A stretch of 64,000 bases of DNA from Candidatus Poribacteria bacterium (GTDB lineage Bacteria; Poribacteria; WGA-4E; WGA-3G), in assembly GCA_012267415.1 (NCBI GenBank), contig JAAXGN010000017.1, forward strand, positions 1 to 64,000. The letters run 5' to 3'. Shown one piece after another: positions 7,547 through 17,056 of the stretch. Each line of letters begins with the position of its first letter. Position 1 is the first letter of the stretch. The translations under genes and the position numbers were made by a program. A model generated the notes under the pieces. That model had not been told where the DNA came from, did no database searches, and was given only the letters and a program-made list of their open reading frames with translations.

Positions 7547-9463
7547 ATGAAAAAAATAGACAAAAAAGAATACGAAACACGTCTCAATAAGATAACAGAG
7601 ATATTTGAAGAACTCGTCGTCCATGCAGACGAACAGGCAACATACCGATGTCCTTACAAGAACAGATTTGACCAATGTACCGCGAAATTTGGTTGTAGAA
7701 ATCAACGAAAAATAAACGAGGGTACAGGACTACTTTGCGTCGGAGACGACAAATTAGACTATCGTAACGCCTGGGAAACTGACGATTCCCATACCCAGTT
7801 ATCTTCAAAAAATACCGCAAACGGGACTATTTCGTGTGATGGTAATGTCTATCAACTATCTCCCGGGAAAACCGTTTTTGACTACGCGGATGATTTAGCA
7901 GTTCAAGTGCCTACCTCATGTTTTCGTACAGGACAGTGCCATGAGTGTATCGTTGAAATCATGCAAGGCATGGAAAACCTGAGACCACCCAACGAAGCAG
8001 AGTCTTTCCTTCAAGACAACTATCGTCTGGCATGTCAATCTTTAGTTGTAGATATAAACGAACACATCGAATTTGTACCTCTCCGACGAACCCCACGCAT
8101 CCTCACGCACAGTAATACAGAACACATGCGTGCAGATAAAGAAACACTGTTAACACATAATCCAATGGTCACCCATCACGATGGTATCGTCTATTACGAC
8201 AATGAACCTGTTGACAGATTCCGTGGACATATCTACGGTTTGGCGATAGACTTGGGTACAACCACCGTTGTTGTAAATCTGGTCGATTTAGAAAATGGAC
8301 AGACAATCTCTGAAAGTGCTTTCGAAAATCCACAACGTTTCGGTGGAAGTGATATCATGCACCGTATTTCTTATGATGAAAAATATGAAGGTGAATTATG
8401 GAAATCACTTATTGCAGCATTAAACAGTCAGATCATGGATATGTGCGATAGGTATGCCTTCGTGCGTCAGGAAATATACGAAATCGTTGTCGCAGGGAAC
8501 ACGACGATGCGCGATATCTTCTTCAGACAGAATGTGCAATCTATCGGTCAAAAACCGTATAAATCTCTCATTGAGCATGAATATCTGGATAGTGTCCGAT
8601 CCACAACATCACTCAGAGAAAAATCTCGACGACTCGGCATCCGCTCTAATCCGAAGGCACTGGTTTACAGTCTCCCCTTGATAGCAAGCCATGTCGGTGC
8701 AGACGTTGCTGCAGATTTAGTTGCTACAGACATGCAATCCACAGATGAGATTGTCATGTTAGTGGATGTTGGAACGAATACCGAAGTTGTAGTAGGGAAT
8801 GCCGATAGAATGGTCGCTGCTTCTTGTCCCGCAGGCCCAGCGTTTGAAGGTCGCGGAATTGAATACGGGATGCCAGCATATCCCGGTGCCATTGAATCTG
8901 TAAAATGGCACAATGGCAGGATTGCATACCAAACAATTGATAACGAAAAACCACAAGGGTTATGCGGATCAGGATTGATTTCTCTACTTGCGGAATTGCT
9001 TCGACATAACCAAATGACTCCGAAAGGTGTTTTTGCCGAAAGAAAACAACGGGTGATACCACTATTACCTGACCACGGAATTACATTCTCACGAGATGAC
9101 GCAAGCAACTTAGCACAAGCAAAAGCTGCGAATTACTGTGGACAGTATATCGTTCTAAGACATTTCGGATGCACGCCACACGATATTAGCAAACTCTATT
9201 TGGCTGGCGGGTTTGCAAACTATGTTAACATAAGGGATGCAATTGACATCGGGTTTCTTGCACCTGTACCAGACGATAGGATTGTAAAGGTAGGTAATGC
9301 AGCCTTAGCAGGTGCAAAAGCGGTTCTCCTATCAAGAGAGAAACGCACGCAAATTGAAGAATTCGTAAAAAAAATAGAACATATTGAACTGGAAACAACG
9401 CCAGATTTCTTTGATGTCTTCGTTGAGGGATGCCAATTTAAGCCGATGCCTAAAGATTTTTGA
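7547..9463 (+). CDS. RACo-type corrinoid protein reductive activator (2Fe-2S plus ASKHA, DUF4445)
   Basis: ATP-dependent enzyme that re-reduces oxidised Co(II) corrinoid to Co(I). A ferredoxin domain has the 2Fe-2S ligands C125, C131, C134 and C163. An ASKHA (actin-like ATPase) domain follows, with the phosphate loop AIDLGTTTVVVNL near 234-246, a second loop VDVGTNTEVVVG near 407-418 and LAGGFANYVN near 550. The 638-residue length fits the family. Unusual is an extra N-terminal segment with four cysteines (C35, C44, C50, C64), spaced like a further metal or Fe-S site. It sits between the corrinoid protein and the homocysteine methyltransferase, which strongly supports reactivation of that corrinoid protein. 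Confidence 0.88.
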   Translation: MKKIDKKEYETRLNKITEIFEELVVHADEQATYRCPYKNRFDQCTAKFGCRNQRKINEGTGLLCVGDDKLDYRNAWETDDSHTQLSSKNTANGTISCDGNVYQLSPGKTVFDYADDLAVQVPTSCFRTGQCHECIVEIMQGMENLRPPNEAESFLQDNYRLACQSLVVDINEHIEFVPLRRTPRILTHSNTEHMRADKETLLTHNPMVTHHDGIVYYDNEPVDRFRGHIYGLAIDLGTTTVVVNLVDLENGQTISESAFENPQRFGGSDIMHRISYDEKYEGELWKSLIAALNSQIMDMCDRYAFVRQEIYEIVVAGNTTMRDIFFRQNVQSIGQKPYKSLIEHEYLDSVRSTTSLREKSRRLGIRSNPKALVYSLPLIASHVGADVAADLVATDMQSTDEIVMLVDVGTNTEVVVGNADRMVAASCPAGPAFEGRGIEYGMPAYPGAIESVKWHNGRIAYQTIDNEKPQGLCGSGLISLLAELLRHNQMTPKGVFAERKQRVIPLLPDHGITFSRDDASNLAQAKAANYCGQYIVLRHFGCTPHDISKLYLAGGFANYVNIRDAIDIGFLAPVPDDRIVKVGNAALAGAKAVLLSREKRTQIEEFVKKIEHIELETTPDFFDVFVEGCQFKPMPKDF

Positions 9464-9480
9464 TAAGGTTAAACAGATAA

Positions 9481-10491
9481 GTGATAGAATTTATAGAACG
9501 ACTAAAAGATGATATTCCCATTGTATTTGATGGTGGTTTTGGATCGCAACTGTTTGCACGGGACATCCAACTTCCTAACAGCACACTGGCAAACAAAATA
9601 TACAGTGAAGATGTTGTTGCAATCCATGCAGACTATATCAATGCCGGGGCAGAGGCGATTGGCACGAATACCTTTGTCGCATCTCCGCTGCATCTTGATA
9701 TGGCAGGACAAGACAAGGATGATTCCCAACATCTAATAAGATTAGCCGTGAAGCACGCAAAAAAGGCTGTCGCTGCAAATGATGCTGATGTCTACATTGG
9801 GGGGTCTGTTGGACCATCACCTGGAGCAATTGAAGCGGATAGCGGAGACACAACTTTTGGGATTCCCAATGCAGATGTAAGGGAAGCACATAAACTTGTC
9901 ATCAACACACTGGCAAATGAAGGCGTTGATTTTCTCTGTCTTGAAACGATGTTCTCTGCAAAGGAAGCAGCAATTGCTGTTGATATTGCTCGGGAAACAG
10001 GATTACCCATCGCTGTGAATATGACGTACAAATGGACAAAGGAACGAAAAACGGGAAAAGAGATTTATAAAACTGACTGGGGACATTCCGCTTCCGATCT
10101 ACTTAGAATCCTTGATAGCGGTGAATTTTCAAATGGAGACTCACTCATAGATTGCGTTGATATTATCGGACTTAATTGCGGTGCAGAATCTAAACAGACT
10201 GAACATACCGGAATGCCGTATGCTATTACTGGAACAAAACAACTACATGCGGCATTGAAAGAAATAGGTATTAACGACAAAAGAGTAATGGCATATCCGA
10301 ATGCTGGTATGCCTGAACTGGATGCGAATTACAAGACAGTATACACACAATCCCCGGCGGAGATGGCAAGTTTTATCTCTAAACTCTTAGAGGTGGGTGC
10401 CTACTTTATAGGGGGGTGCTGTGGTACAACGCCGGCACACATCAAAGCTTTTCGACAGGAGGTGGATTCCGGTTCGATCAACGCATATTAG
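9481..10491 (+). CDS. Homocysteine S-methyltransferase family protein
   Basis: Zinc enzyme that would methylate homocysteine to methionine, here probably using the methyl-corrinoid protein encoded upstream. The TIM barrel opens with FDGGFGSQL at 16-24; the zinc cysteines are C233 (GLNCG) and the pair C313-C314 (GGCCG). The length, 336, matches stand-alone members and the N-terminal module of MetH. Start is GTG at 9481, 17 bases after the activator stop, so the three genes form an operon. Methyl donors other than the corrinoid (betaine, S-methylmethionine) remain possible. Confidence 0.88.
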   Translation: MIEFIERLKDDIPIVFDGGFGSQLFARDIQLPNSTLANKIYSEDVVAIHADYINAGAEAIGTNTFVASPLHLDMAGQDKDDSQHLIRLAVKHAKKAVAANDADVYIGGSVGPSPGAIEADSGDTTFGIPNADVREAHKLVINTLANEGVDFLCLETMFSAKEAAIAVDIARETGLPIAVNMTYKWTKERKTGKEIYKTDWGHSASDLLRILDSGEFSNGDSLIDCVDIIGLNCGAESKQTEHTGMPYAITGTKQLHAALKEIGINDKRVMAYPNAGMPELDANYKTVYTQSPAEMASFISKLLEVGAYFIGGCCGTTPAHIKAFRQEVDSGSINAY

Positions 10492-10551
10492 ACAACAACT
10501 CCTTTTTGACGGCACACGGAGTGGGCCTACTACTATTAAGCACATCATAAA

Positions 10552-11055
10552 ATGATGAAAACAATTACCCTTACATATAAACGACTTCCAGATAGAATCA
10601 ACTATTTCAAGCAACAACTCCTATATGAAGATGAAAATGTAATCGTCACATCACAAAGGATAATACCTTCTTCACCCATCATAATAGATGGTGAAACAGT
10701 CTTAGATGACAATTACACTGCAGTCTGGTTCGTATTCACAGGTTTATGGTATGACATCGGGAAAATATATAACCTTAAAGACGAATGGACAGGTTACTAC
10801 TGTGATATAATAAAACCAGTAGACAGACAGGAAGGCACGTTTGAAATCGTTGACCTCTTCTTAGACTTATGGGTGGCACCCGATATGAGTTTTGAAATTC
10901 AAGATGCAGATGAATTTGAGAATGCTGTTAGAAACGGTGATATATCTCATGAATTGGCAGAGCAAGCACGCAAAGCACTGTCTGAACTTATATTGACAAT
11001 TGAGACAGGACGATTTCCGCCAGAATTTGTAGAAAACTTTACAATACCTTTTTGA
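10552..11055 (+). CDS. DUF402 domain protein
   Basis: A 167-residue soluble protein with the DUF402 pattern: WYDIGKIYNL, then WTGYYCDIIKP, then DLFLDLWVAPD and a DADEFENA segment before a helical tail. Characterised DUF402 proteins include nucleoside tri/diphosphate phosphatases and an RNA-binding FAU-1 type; activity here is not established. Start at 10552 is ATGATG, so 10555 is an alternative. The 60 bases upstream contain a repeat (cacacggagtgggcctactac) also found near 47900. It follows the methyl-transfer operon on the same strand without obvious link. Confidence 0.75.
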   Translation: MMKTITLTYKRLPDRINYFKQQLLYEDENVIVTSQRIIPSSPIIIDGETVLDDNYTAVWFVFTGLWYDIGKIYNLKDEWTGYYCDIIKPVDRQEGTFEIVDLFLDLWVAPDMSFEIQDADEFENAVRNGDISHELAEQARKALSELILTIETGRFPPEFVENFTIPF

Positions 11056-11057
11056 GA

Positions 11058-11218
11058 TTATAGTGAAATCTATAATCACTTGCACCCAATTGTAGCGCAA
11101 ACTTTTAGTTTGCGTACACGACTGCACAAACTAAAAGTTTGTGCTACAGCACAGTCCGGTCTGTGGGTTTAGGTCCCACGTACCAAGAGCGTGCATATAT
11201 TTTTCTATTTCACTATAA
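11058..11218. repeat. TTATAGTGAAAT-end miniature element, intact copy (161 bp)
   Basis: Perfect 12-base inverted ends ttatagtgaaat (11058-11069) and atttcactataa (11207-11218). Inside are two hairpins: gcaaacttttagtttgc-type arms and acaaactaaaagtttgt. A homologous copy at 30880-31164 has the same ends and inside, but is split by another element. Confidence 0.85.
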
Positions 11219-11241
11219 AATCTGATATTTTGGAGTCTAAC

Positions 11242-12456
11242 ATGGCTAAATTAGCAATAAATGGTGGAGAACCAATTCGCACAAAACCTTTTCCGACTTG
11301 GCCCCAACTCGATCCAGCAGATATTGAAGCGTTTGAGAGTATCTATAATAGTCGTCGATGGGGTGTGGGAGGGACAAAAGTTCCTGAATTTGCAGAACAA
11401 TTTGCCACGTTTCAAGGGGCAAAATACGGTGTCTGCGTAAATAGTGGTACCACTGCACTCTATGTTGCGTTGAAAGCAGCAGGTGTAGGACCTGGCGACG
11501 AAGTCATTACCACAGCATATACATTTCAGGCAACCATTGTAGCCATTCTGATGACGCATGCAGTGCCTGTTTTTGTAGATACTGCACCCGACAGTTTTCT
11601 GATAGATGCTACAAAAGTGGAAGATGCAATTACCAATAAAACCAAAGTGATACTTCCCGTACACATAGCTGGATATCCTGCTGACCTTGACACGTTGGTC
11701 GAAATTGCAGATAAGAATGATATAAAACTCATAGAGGATTGTGCACAAGCACACGGCGCAGAATGGCGAGGAAAAGGTGTCGGAAGCTGGGGAGATTTCG
11801 GATGCTTCAGTTTTCAGACTTCAAAGAATCTCTGTGCTGGTGAAGGTGGAATCATCCTTACAAATGACAGAGAACTCTATGAACGCACTTGGTCAATACA
11901 CAACTGTGGACGTACGCCACCAGATGCCGAATTTGGAAACATAGAACCGTTCGGAACGAATTTCAGGATGACCGAATGGCAGGCTGCGATACTCCTCTCT
12001 CGTTTGACAAGGCTTGAAGCAGAAGCTAACTATAGACACATGAACATGCGGTGGTTAGATGGGTGGTTCGGTGAGATACCAGGAATAAAAGTAACACCTC
12101 TCGATCCCCGTGCAACACGCGGTGGCTGCCACGGATATAAAGCAATTCTGGATTCTGAGGAATTTGAAGGTATATCACGCAACACTTTCATAAATGCTAT
12201 GCGTGCAGAAGGTATACCTTTAGGGTATTGGTATAACACACCTATGTATCGCGCAGCATTCCTCTCCTCTCATCTCTTTGGATGCGACAACGACTATAAT
12301 GACGTACATTGTGCAGAAACCGAAAAGATCTGTCAATCTGGTCTCGCCTTAAGCCAGAATGTATTGCTGGGAAACGAAGAAGATATGGAGGATATAATCA
12401 AATCTGCTGCTAAAATCCGCAGAAATGTCGGTGAATTGATTGAGAGAAATACCTGA
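11242..12456 (+). CDS. DegT/DnrJ/EryC1/StrS family PLP-dependent aminotransferase
   Basis: PLP enzyme, usually transferring an amino group to a keto-sugar for surface polysaccharides, though some act as dehydratases. The fold-type I core shows SGTTAL near 68-73, EDCAQAHGA near 165-173 and the Schiff-base lysine K195 in FQTSKNL. Start is set at the ATG at 11242 (404 residues), with GGAG at 11232-11235; a longer reading frame upstream runs back into the repeat that ends at 11218. No sugar nucleotide genes adjoin. In lineages such as Poribacteria this family is often multiplied, so the substrate is open. Confidence 0.92.
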   Translation: MAKLAINGGEPIRTKPFPTWPQLDPADIEAFESIYNSRRWGVGGTKVPEFAEQFATFQGAKYGVCVNSGTTALYVALKAAGVGPGDEVITTAYTFQATIVAILMTHAVPVFVDTAPDSFLIDATKVEDAITNKTKVILPVHIAGYPADLDTLVEIADKNDIKLIEDCAQAHGAEWRGKGVGSWGDFGCFSFQTSKNLCAGEGGIILTNDRELYERTWSIHNCGRTPPDAEFGNIEPFGTNFRMTEWQAAILLSRLTRLEAEANYRHMNMRWLDGWFGEIPGIKVTPLDPRATRGGCHGYKAILDSEEFEGISRNTFINAMRAEGIPLGYWYNTPMYRAAFLSSHLFGCDNDYNDVHCAETEKICQSGLALSQNVLLGNEEDMEDIIKSAAKIRRNVGELIERNT

Positions 12457-12480
12457 TTGTTGTGAAGATACATTAACACT

Positions 12481-12593
12481 ATGAAGACTGTCTGTTCATC
12501 AGAAGATTGTAATATGGTAATAGACGGGCTGGGAAACCCAGCCCCTACGAACGTTTTTATGGGTTTAAATGCCAATATTCTTTTTATCTTCAT
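12481..12593. repeat. ATGAAGATTAA-end miniature element, degenerate copy
   Basis: Begins atgaagactg and ends tttttatcttcat, with the same gggctgggaaacccagcccctacga hairpin inside as copies 1, 3 and 4. It sits between convergent genes. Confidence 0.6.
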
Positions 12594-12618
12594 TTGTAAA
12601 TAGTAGGTGGAATTGGTA

Positions 12619-14028
12619 TTACTCTGTCCAACCCATCGTCTCACGTAGTTTTTCCTTTACTTTTGCGAAATCTCGGCGTGCCTGATAAAAAACCCGTTGT
12701 GCTTCCGTGAATTGTGCTTGTGCTTGAAAAGCATCGTTAAGAGTTAACCCACGATATCCTTGTATTTCAACAGTACCTTCTTCAAGCACCTTTTCTATTG
12801 TCCGTAGTCGTTGTTCAATAATTTTCACCCGTTTCTGCTCAATTTCCATTCGTTCTTTTGCATTCGCTACTTCTCTGTAATCGCGTCGTACCGCTACTTT
12901 GATGAGTTTTGTCTTTTCAATGTACTCCAATTGGAGTCTGTCCAGTTCCGCAATTTCTGCGGAGCGAAGGTTTGCTGTCTTGTTCCCATCATACAGTGGA
13001 ATATTAAGGTTAAAACGTAGTTCCCATCCATCTTGTATGTGTGGATCTGTGGCAAAAATGCTTGCGGCATCTCGCTCCCGGTCAAATATGACCGGATCAT
13101 AGAGTGCTTTCGCATCCCAAGTTCGGTTTTGTTGATGTTGTTGCAATATTAGATGCAGATCTTTGTAACGCGCTTCAGCAGAGATCTCTGGAAATCGATT
13201 CCACATGGTTTCCACGACAAGCCATTCTTGACGTACGATTTCTCCTTGTAAGTCGCGCAAGTCGAGACGGTTAGCAAGGGCAAGTTCAACTGCAGCTTCT
13301 AATGTAAGATCATCATCAGGGAGAGATTCAGAGAGAACGACTTGTGCCAGTGGATCAAGTCCAGTGAGACGGATAAGTTCCGCTGTGTCAACGTCAAGTC
13401 GACGTTGGAGTTTGTTGAGATCAAGTTGCTGTTCCGATAATTCAAGTTCTGTATTGAGTCGACTGAGATAAGGGATACGTTTCTTTTCGTGTTTGATTTG
13501 CGTACTTTTCAGTTTTTTCTGAAGTTCTACCTCAGTCGCTTGACGTTGTGTGATCTCTTCTTGTGTGAGTGTAATATCATGCCAGAGATTCCGGACAGCG
13601 TGGATGGTTTGCTTTTTTACGCGTTCGTATTCAATTTCCGCTTTACGTACTTCCTCTTGTGCAGTGTCGAGTCCTTTTGGGATTTCGCCGAACTGGGTGA
13701 GGATAACACTCATCTGTGCGCGGGTGAGATAATTTTTATCATCAAAATCTCCGTTTTTTTGACGTTGATATTCGCTGGTAATCCCTACTTGTGGCAAGTA
13801 TACAGCTTTGGAAACGCGTAGGTTTGCCTTCGCGCGTTCCACTACTTTTTCCGCTTTTTTCACTGCCTCGTTGTTCTGTAAAGCGAGTTCTATTGCACGA
13901 TTTGACCGAAGTGAGACAAGTTCCTGTGCGGATACTGTACCAACTCCTTTAAATAACAGACCTTGGCTGACTATCAACAGAAAAATAGAACTTATGCAGG
14001 TTGCCAGCGGTGTCAAACTTTTATTCAT
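12619..14028 (-). CDS. TolC-family outer membrane efflux protein
   Basis: Outer-membrane channel with periplasmic alpha-barrel, the exit duct of an exporter. A signal peptide (about 1-35, ending VSAQE) is followed by long heptad-rich helices in two repeats, each with the sequence habit SNRAIELALQNNEAVKKAEKVVERA and LEAAVELALANRLDLRDLQGEI, as in TolC. Length 469 is typical. Start at 14028 has GGAG six bases upstream; a longer start at 14040 has none. It is the last gene of the minus-strand run B1, A1, ATPase, periplasmic NEW3 protein, TolC, which suggests a trans-envelope ABC exporter. Confidence 0.9.
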   Translation of the reverse strand: MNKSLTPLATCISSIFLLIVSQGLLFKGVGTVSAQELVSLRSNRAIELALQNNEAVKKAEKVVERAKANLRVSKAVYLPQVGITSEYQRQKNGDFDDKNYLTRAQMSVILTQFGEIPKGLDTAQEEVRKAEIEYERVKKQTIHAVRNLWHDITLTQEEITQRQATEVELQKKLKSTQIKHEKKRIPYLSRLNTELELSEQQLDLNKLQRRLDVDTAELIRLTGLDPLAQVVLSESLPDDDLTLEAAVELALANRLDLRDLQGEIVRQEWLVVETMWNRFPEISAEARYKDLHLILQQHQQNRTWDAKALYDPVIFDRERDAASIFATDPHIQDGWELRFNLNIPLYDGNKTANLRSAEIAELDRLQLEYIEKTKLIKVAVRRDYREVANAKERMEIEQKRVKIIEQRLRTIEKVLEEGTVEIQGYRGLTLNDAFQAQAQFTEAQRVFYQARRDFAKVKEKLRETMGWTE

Positions 14029-14049
14029 TTCAATCTCCAAAAATTGTTT

Positions 14050-16305
14050 CTACCGTCGGCTAATGCGGATTGTAACGATAACAATACCGATCATAAGGAG
14101 TATCAACGCACCAAATAATAACGTTGTTACCGACATTTGTGATTTTGATTCAACTTGTACTGTGATAGAACGGTCGCGCGCTGGATATTTTCGGTTGTCA
14201 ACCGTTACTTCCGCGCTGAGTTTTGCTTGATATTCTCCTACCGTAATGTCAGCAGGCGGATTGAGTGTGAGTTGTATTTCCGTTTCTTCGTTTCGTCCGA
14301 GTGATCCGATGATTTCTGGCGACACTGTATATTTCCAATTCGGATTGACATCAACCAGCATGCGGATATCAATGAGGTCACGAGTGCCGATGTTTTTTAA
14401 TTTTGCGGTCATATTAACTTGATCACCGATCTTAATAGTTTGGAACGCATTTTGTACGGAAACTTCAATTTCCGGCACCCCCTTTGGAATTAGTTCAAAC
14501 CGCTCCACACCCCCTTGTATACTGGCGATTCTCTCAGCGGATAAATCCAATCGGTTGTTTGTTCCTCCGAGTTCGTTTGCTTCGGTTTCATCAAGTACAG
14601 CAACATAGAATTCAAGTGTACTGTCAAGATAAGACGCATCCAATTCTTCCGGTAGATACACAATTAACGACAGGTTTCGCTTTGATTGTTCCTGCGTAAA
14701 CTTTACCTGTGACTGTCGTGACTTTGTATCCGGGTCTTGGAATTCAAAAGAAAGACGATTTAACAGGTTAATGACACGCAATTGGAACGTATTTTCGGTC
14801 TCTGCCAATCTATCCAGAGTCAAATCGTAAGTTACACTGCTCCCTAAATTGCCTTCCTGTGAAAAACGTAGCGAACTGACATTTACTACATCTAATGCGG
14901 ACTCTTTTTGGAGATAGATTAAGCGTGTGTCAGGTTCAGGAAGCTCAGGGTATTTCATTGATACCTTGAGACTGTCAACATCTTTCTGGAGTTGGAACGT
15001 CAATTCCACGGTTTCATTGTAGCCGAGAACCGCGATCCTCTCTTCATAAGGTTTGACGATATTTGTGCCATCCACAGCATCAAGTAAAGAGATATAAATA
15101 GAACGGATTTCATTTGCTGCAGCGATCTCTTCAGGAGTAGCGTTGATCGGCATTGCTTCTGTCGTTGATGTATTCTTTAGTTGAATTGTCACCATCATCT
15201 GATTATCAACACGAAATTTCTTTGCACTTAAAATAGAGATATGACGTGTGTCCTCTTTAAGATGGATTCTATAAGGATATTCCCTGTCAAGGTATCGAAG
15301 ATTAACCGTGACGCTATCCACATTCCGTCTTAGTTCAAAATCGAGTGTTTTCTCCTGTCCATCCTTTAGAGTTGGGATGCGGAACTCGTAGGGAGAACCG
15401 ATTATAGCGTTGGTTTCGTCTTTGATAGAGACATAAACATTGTTGATCTCTTGTGCTGTGTTAACTTCTGTGTCCTTCGTTTCTTCCTCTTCCACTGCAC
15501 CATATTTGATAACAAGTTCCAGACGTCTCCGATCACCCTCTTTGTAACGTCTTGCAGATACAACAGAGATATAGGGGTCTTCCTGCTTTAGGTGAATGTG
15601 ACGTTCATCTGGAGTATCAAGGTAATTCAGATGAACAACAACATCACGGACATCCTCTTTTATTAACTCAAACTCTAAAATGATAGCCTCATTCTCTTTT
15701 AGTGTTTTGATTCGGCGTTCGTAAGGTTCGGCAATAATTGCGCCTGCAGAACCAAAACCCTCTTTCTCTTTGATTGAAACGATTATGTCGTCGATCTGAG
15801 CACTGATAACAATGTTTCGTCCCATTACTTTGGAACTTTCAACCAATTTGACAGGCAATGAGCTATTCTGCAACGTAATGGAAAACATTTCGCGACCGTC
15901 ACGTGATTCATACAGACGTGTACTTTCAACCGTGATGTGCCAAGCATCCTTGAGCGAGTCAAGCTCTACCTTTTGCAGATTGAGTTTTGACTTTTCATAT
16001 TCCGATGCTGCACTTTCATATTCCTCCTCAGCTTTATTTACTTCCGAAACTGTGACGATGTTGTTCTCTTCTTCCATCATCGTTCGCAAGTTATCCAGTT
16101 CAATTTTCTTCTTTTTCATCAAGTTTTCCGCCAATTCCATCTCTAAACGTGCTGTTTCTATTAGGATTTGACGGCTCTGTTCATCTCTGGTTTTTGTGGT
16201 GTCAACATCATTTGGGGGTGTTTTTTCAGGTTCATCGGTCCTCCCGACTTGTGGAGATGTCCCAATCACGATGATGCAAACCAGCATAAAAATTTTAATT
16301 CGCAA
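14050..16305 (-). CDS. Large periplasmic anchored protein with coiled coil, internal repeats and NEW3/CARDB-like domain
   Basis: Not a named family I can place exactly. A signal peptide (1-23) leads into a coiled coil (about 35-105). Then come about three beta-rich repeats of roughly 95-105 residues, each with a VSxRxxxxG-type opening, an EIxSIYxSL strand, a PYExRI-xxLKxxE turn and a RxIHLKxE close. A C-terminal NEW3/CARDB-like immunoglobulin domain (about 635-720, with LKNIGTRDL) and a transmembrane anchor (about 727-747, then RISRR) end the 751 residues. The topology, most of the protein in the periplasm with a C-terminal anchor, and its position between the ABC ATPase and TolC suggest an adaptor or substrate-binding role. 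This is inference. Confidence 0.7.
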   Translation of the reverse strand: MRIKIFMLVCIIVIGTSPQVGRTDEPEKTPPNDVDTTKTRDEQSRQILIETARLEMELAENLMKKKKIELDNLRTMMEEENNIVTVSEVNKAEEEYESAASEYEKSKLNLQKVELDSLKDAWHITVESTRLYESRDGREMFSITLQNSSLPVKLVESSKVMGRNIVISAQIDDIIVSIKEKEGFGSAGAIIAEPYERRIKTLKENEAIILEFELIKEDVRDVVVHLNYLDTPDERHIHLKQEDPYISVVSARRYKEGDRRRLELVIKYGAVEEEETKDTEVNTAQEINNVYVSIKDETNAIIGSPYEFRIPTLKDGQEKTLDFELRRNVDSVTVNLRYLDREYPYRIHLKEDTRHISILSAKKFRVDNQMMVTIQLKNTSTTEAMPINATPEEIAAANEIRSIYISLLDAVDGTNIVKPYEERIAVLGYNETVELTFQLQKDVDSLKVSMKYPELPEPDTRLIYLQKESALDVVNVSSLRFSQEGNLGSSVTYDLTLDRLAETENTFQLRVINLLNRLSFEFQDPDTKSRQSQVKFTQEQSKRNLSLIVYLPEELDASYLDSTLEFYVAVLDETEANELGGTNNRLDLSAERIASIQGGVERFELIPKGVPEIEVSVQNAFQTIKIGDQVNMTAKLKNIGTRDLIDIRMLVDVNPNWKYTVSPEIIGSLGRNEETEIQLTLNPPADITVGEYQAKLSAEVTVDNRKYPARDRSITVQVESKSQMSVTTLLFGALILLMIGIVIVTIRISRR

Positions 16306-16333
16306 GGTTTTCCCTCTTTAGTATGGAATGGCC

Positions 16334-17056
16334 TCAATCTTTAGGTTCGTATCCAGCGACATAGTGCAGATATAGTTCTTCAAGATTTTCTCTCTGAATT
16401 TCTTCGCGTGTTAATTCTCGCTCAAGATTACCCTGAACGAGGATGCCTATCCTGTCAGCGATCTCCTTCGCGCGGAAGATGTCGTGAGTGGACATAAAGA
16501 TGGCTTTTCCTTCCTCTTTTAGTTGGCGTAATAGATTTAGGAAATCGGCACCACCCTTCGGGTCAAGTCCCGATGTTGGTTCATCAAGTAGTATAGCTTG
16601 TGCGTCCTTCATAATCGCGATAGCAATACCGAGACGTTGCCGCATGCCTTTAGAGAAGGTTTTGACGCGACGTGTAAATGCTTCCTCGGCTAAACCGACT
16701 CTGCCAAGCGTTCCATCCAATTCGTCGTTTGATACTCTCTTTCGTCCGCCAAGTTTCGCGAAAAAGGATAGATTTTGGCGCGCTGTAAAGTTACGATAGA
16801 GTTCAACGTTTTCAGAGACATACGCGAGATGTTTCTTCGCTTCCAGTGGAAACTTTGGAATTTCAATGTCACCTACAAATGCTGTGCCGCTTGTTGGTTC
16901 AATAAAGTTGAGAAACATGGAAATAGTCGTACTTTTACCAGCACCGTTTGCACCGAGCACAACGTAAATTTCACCATCTTCCACTTTTAAGTTTAACTCA
17001 TTAACTGCTAATACGTTTTCATTATAGACTTTCGTTAAATCACGTGTTTCTAACAT
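16334..17056 (-). CDS. ABC transporter ATP-binding protein (ABC-2 export type)
   Basis: Nucleotide-binding subunit that would power the ABC-2 permeases of this cluster. Walker A GANGAGKST at 35-43, signature FSKGMRQRL at 134-142, Walker B ILLDEP at 155-160 with the D-loop SGLDP, and the switch histidine in MSTHD. Start is the ATG at 17056, because GAGGAG sits seven bases upstream; an earlier in-frame ATG lies inside that ribosome binding site. It is the only ABC ATPase gene in the window although nine permeases are encoded. The family resembles NosF/GldA/CcmA-type ATPases. Expected to form a homodimer. Confidence 0.95.
   Translation of the reverse strand: MLETRDLTKVYNENVLAVNELNLKVEDGEIYVVLGANGAGKSTTISMFLNFIEPTSGTAFVGDIEIPKFPLEAKKHLAYVSENVELYRNFTARQNLSFFAKLGGRKRVSNDELDGTLGRVGLAEEAFTRRVKTFSKGMRQRLGIAIAIMKDAQAILLDEPTSGLDPKGGADFLNLLRQLKEEGKAIFMSTHDIFRAKEIADRIGILVQGNLERELTREEIQRENLEELYLHYVAGYEPKD

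Noticed and set aside
8665-9108. Antisense frame of 147 codons within the corrinoid activator gene
   Set aside because: It lies wholly within a well-supported gene and encodes no recognisable protein.
12520-12565. Palindromes gggctgggaaacccagcccc as rho-independent terminators
   Set aside because: They recur inside mobile-looking elements in both orientations without T-tracts, so they are listed as repeat cargo.
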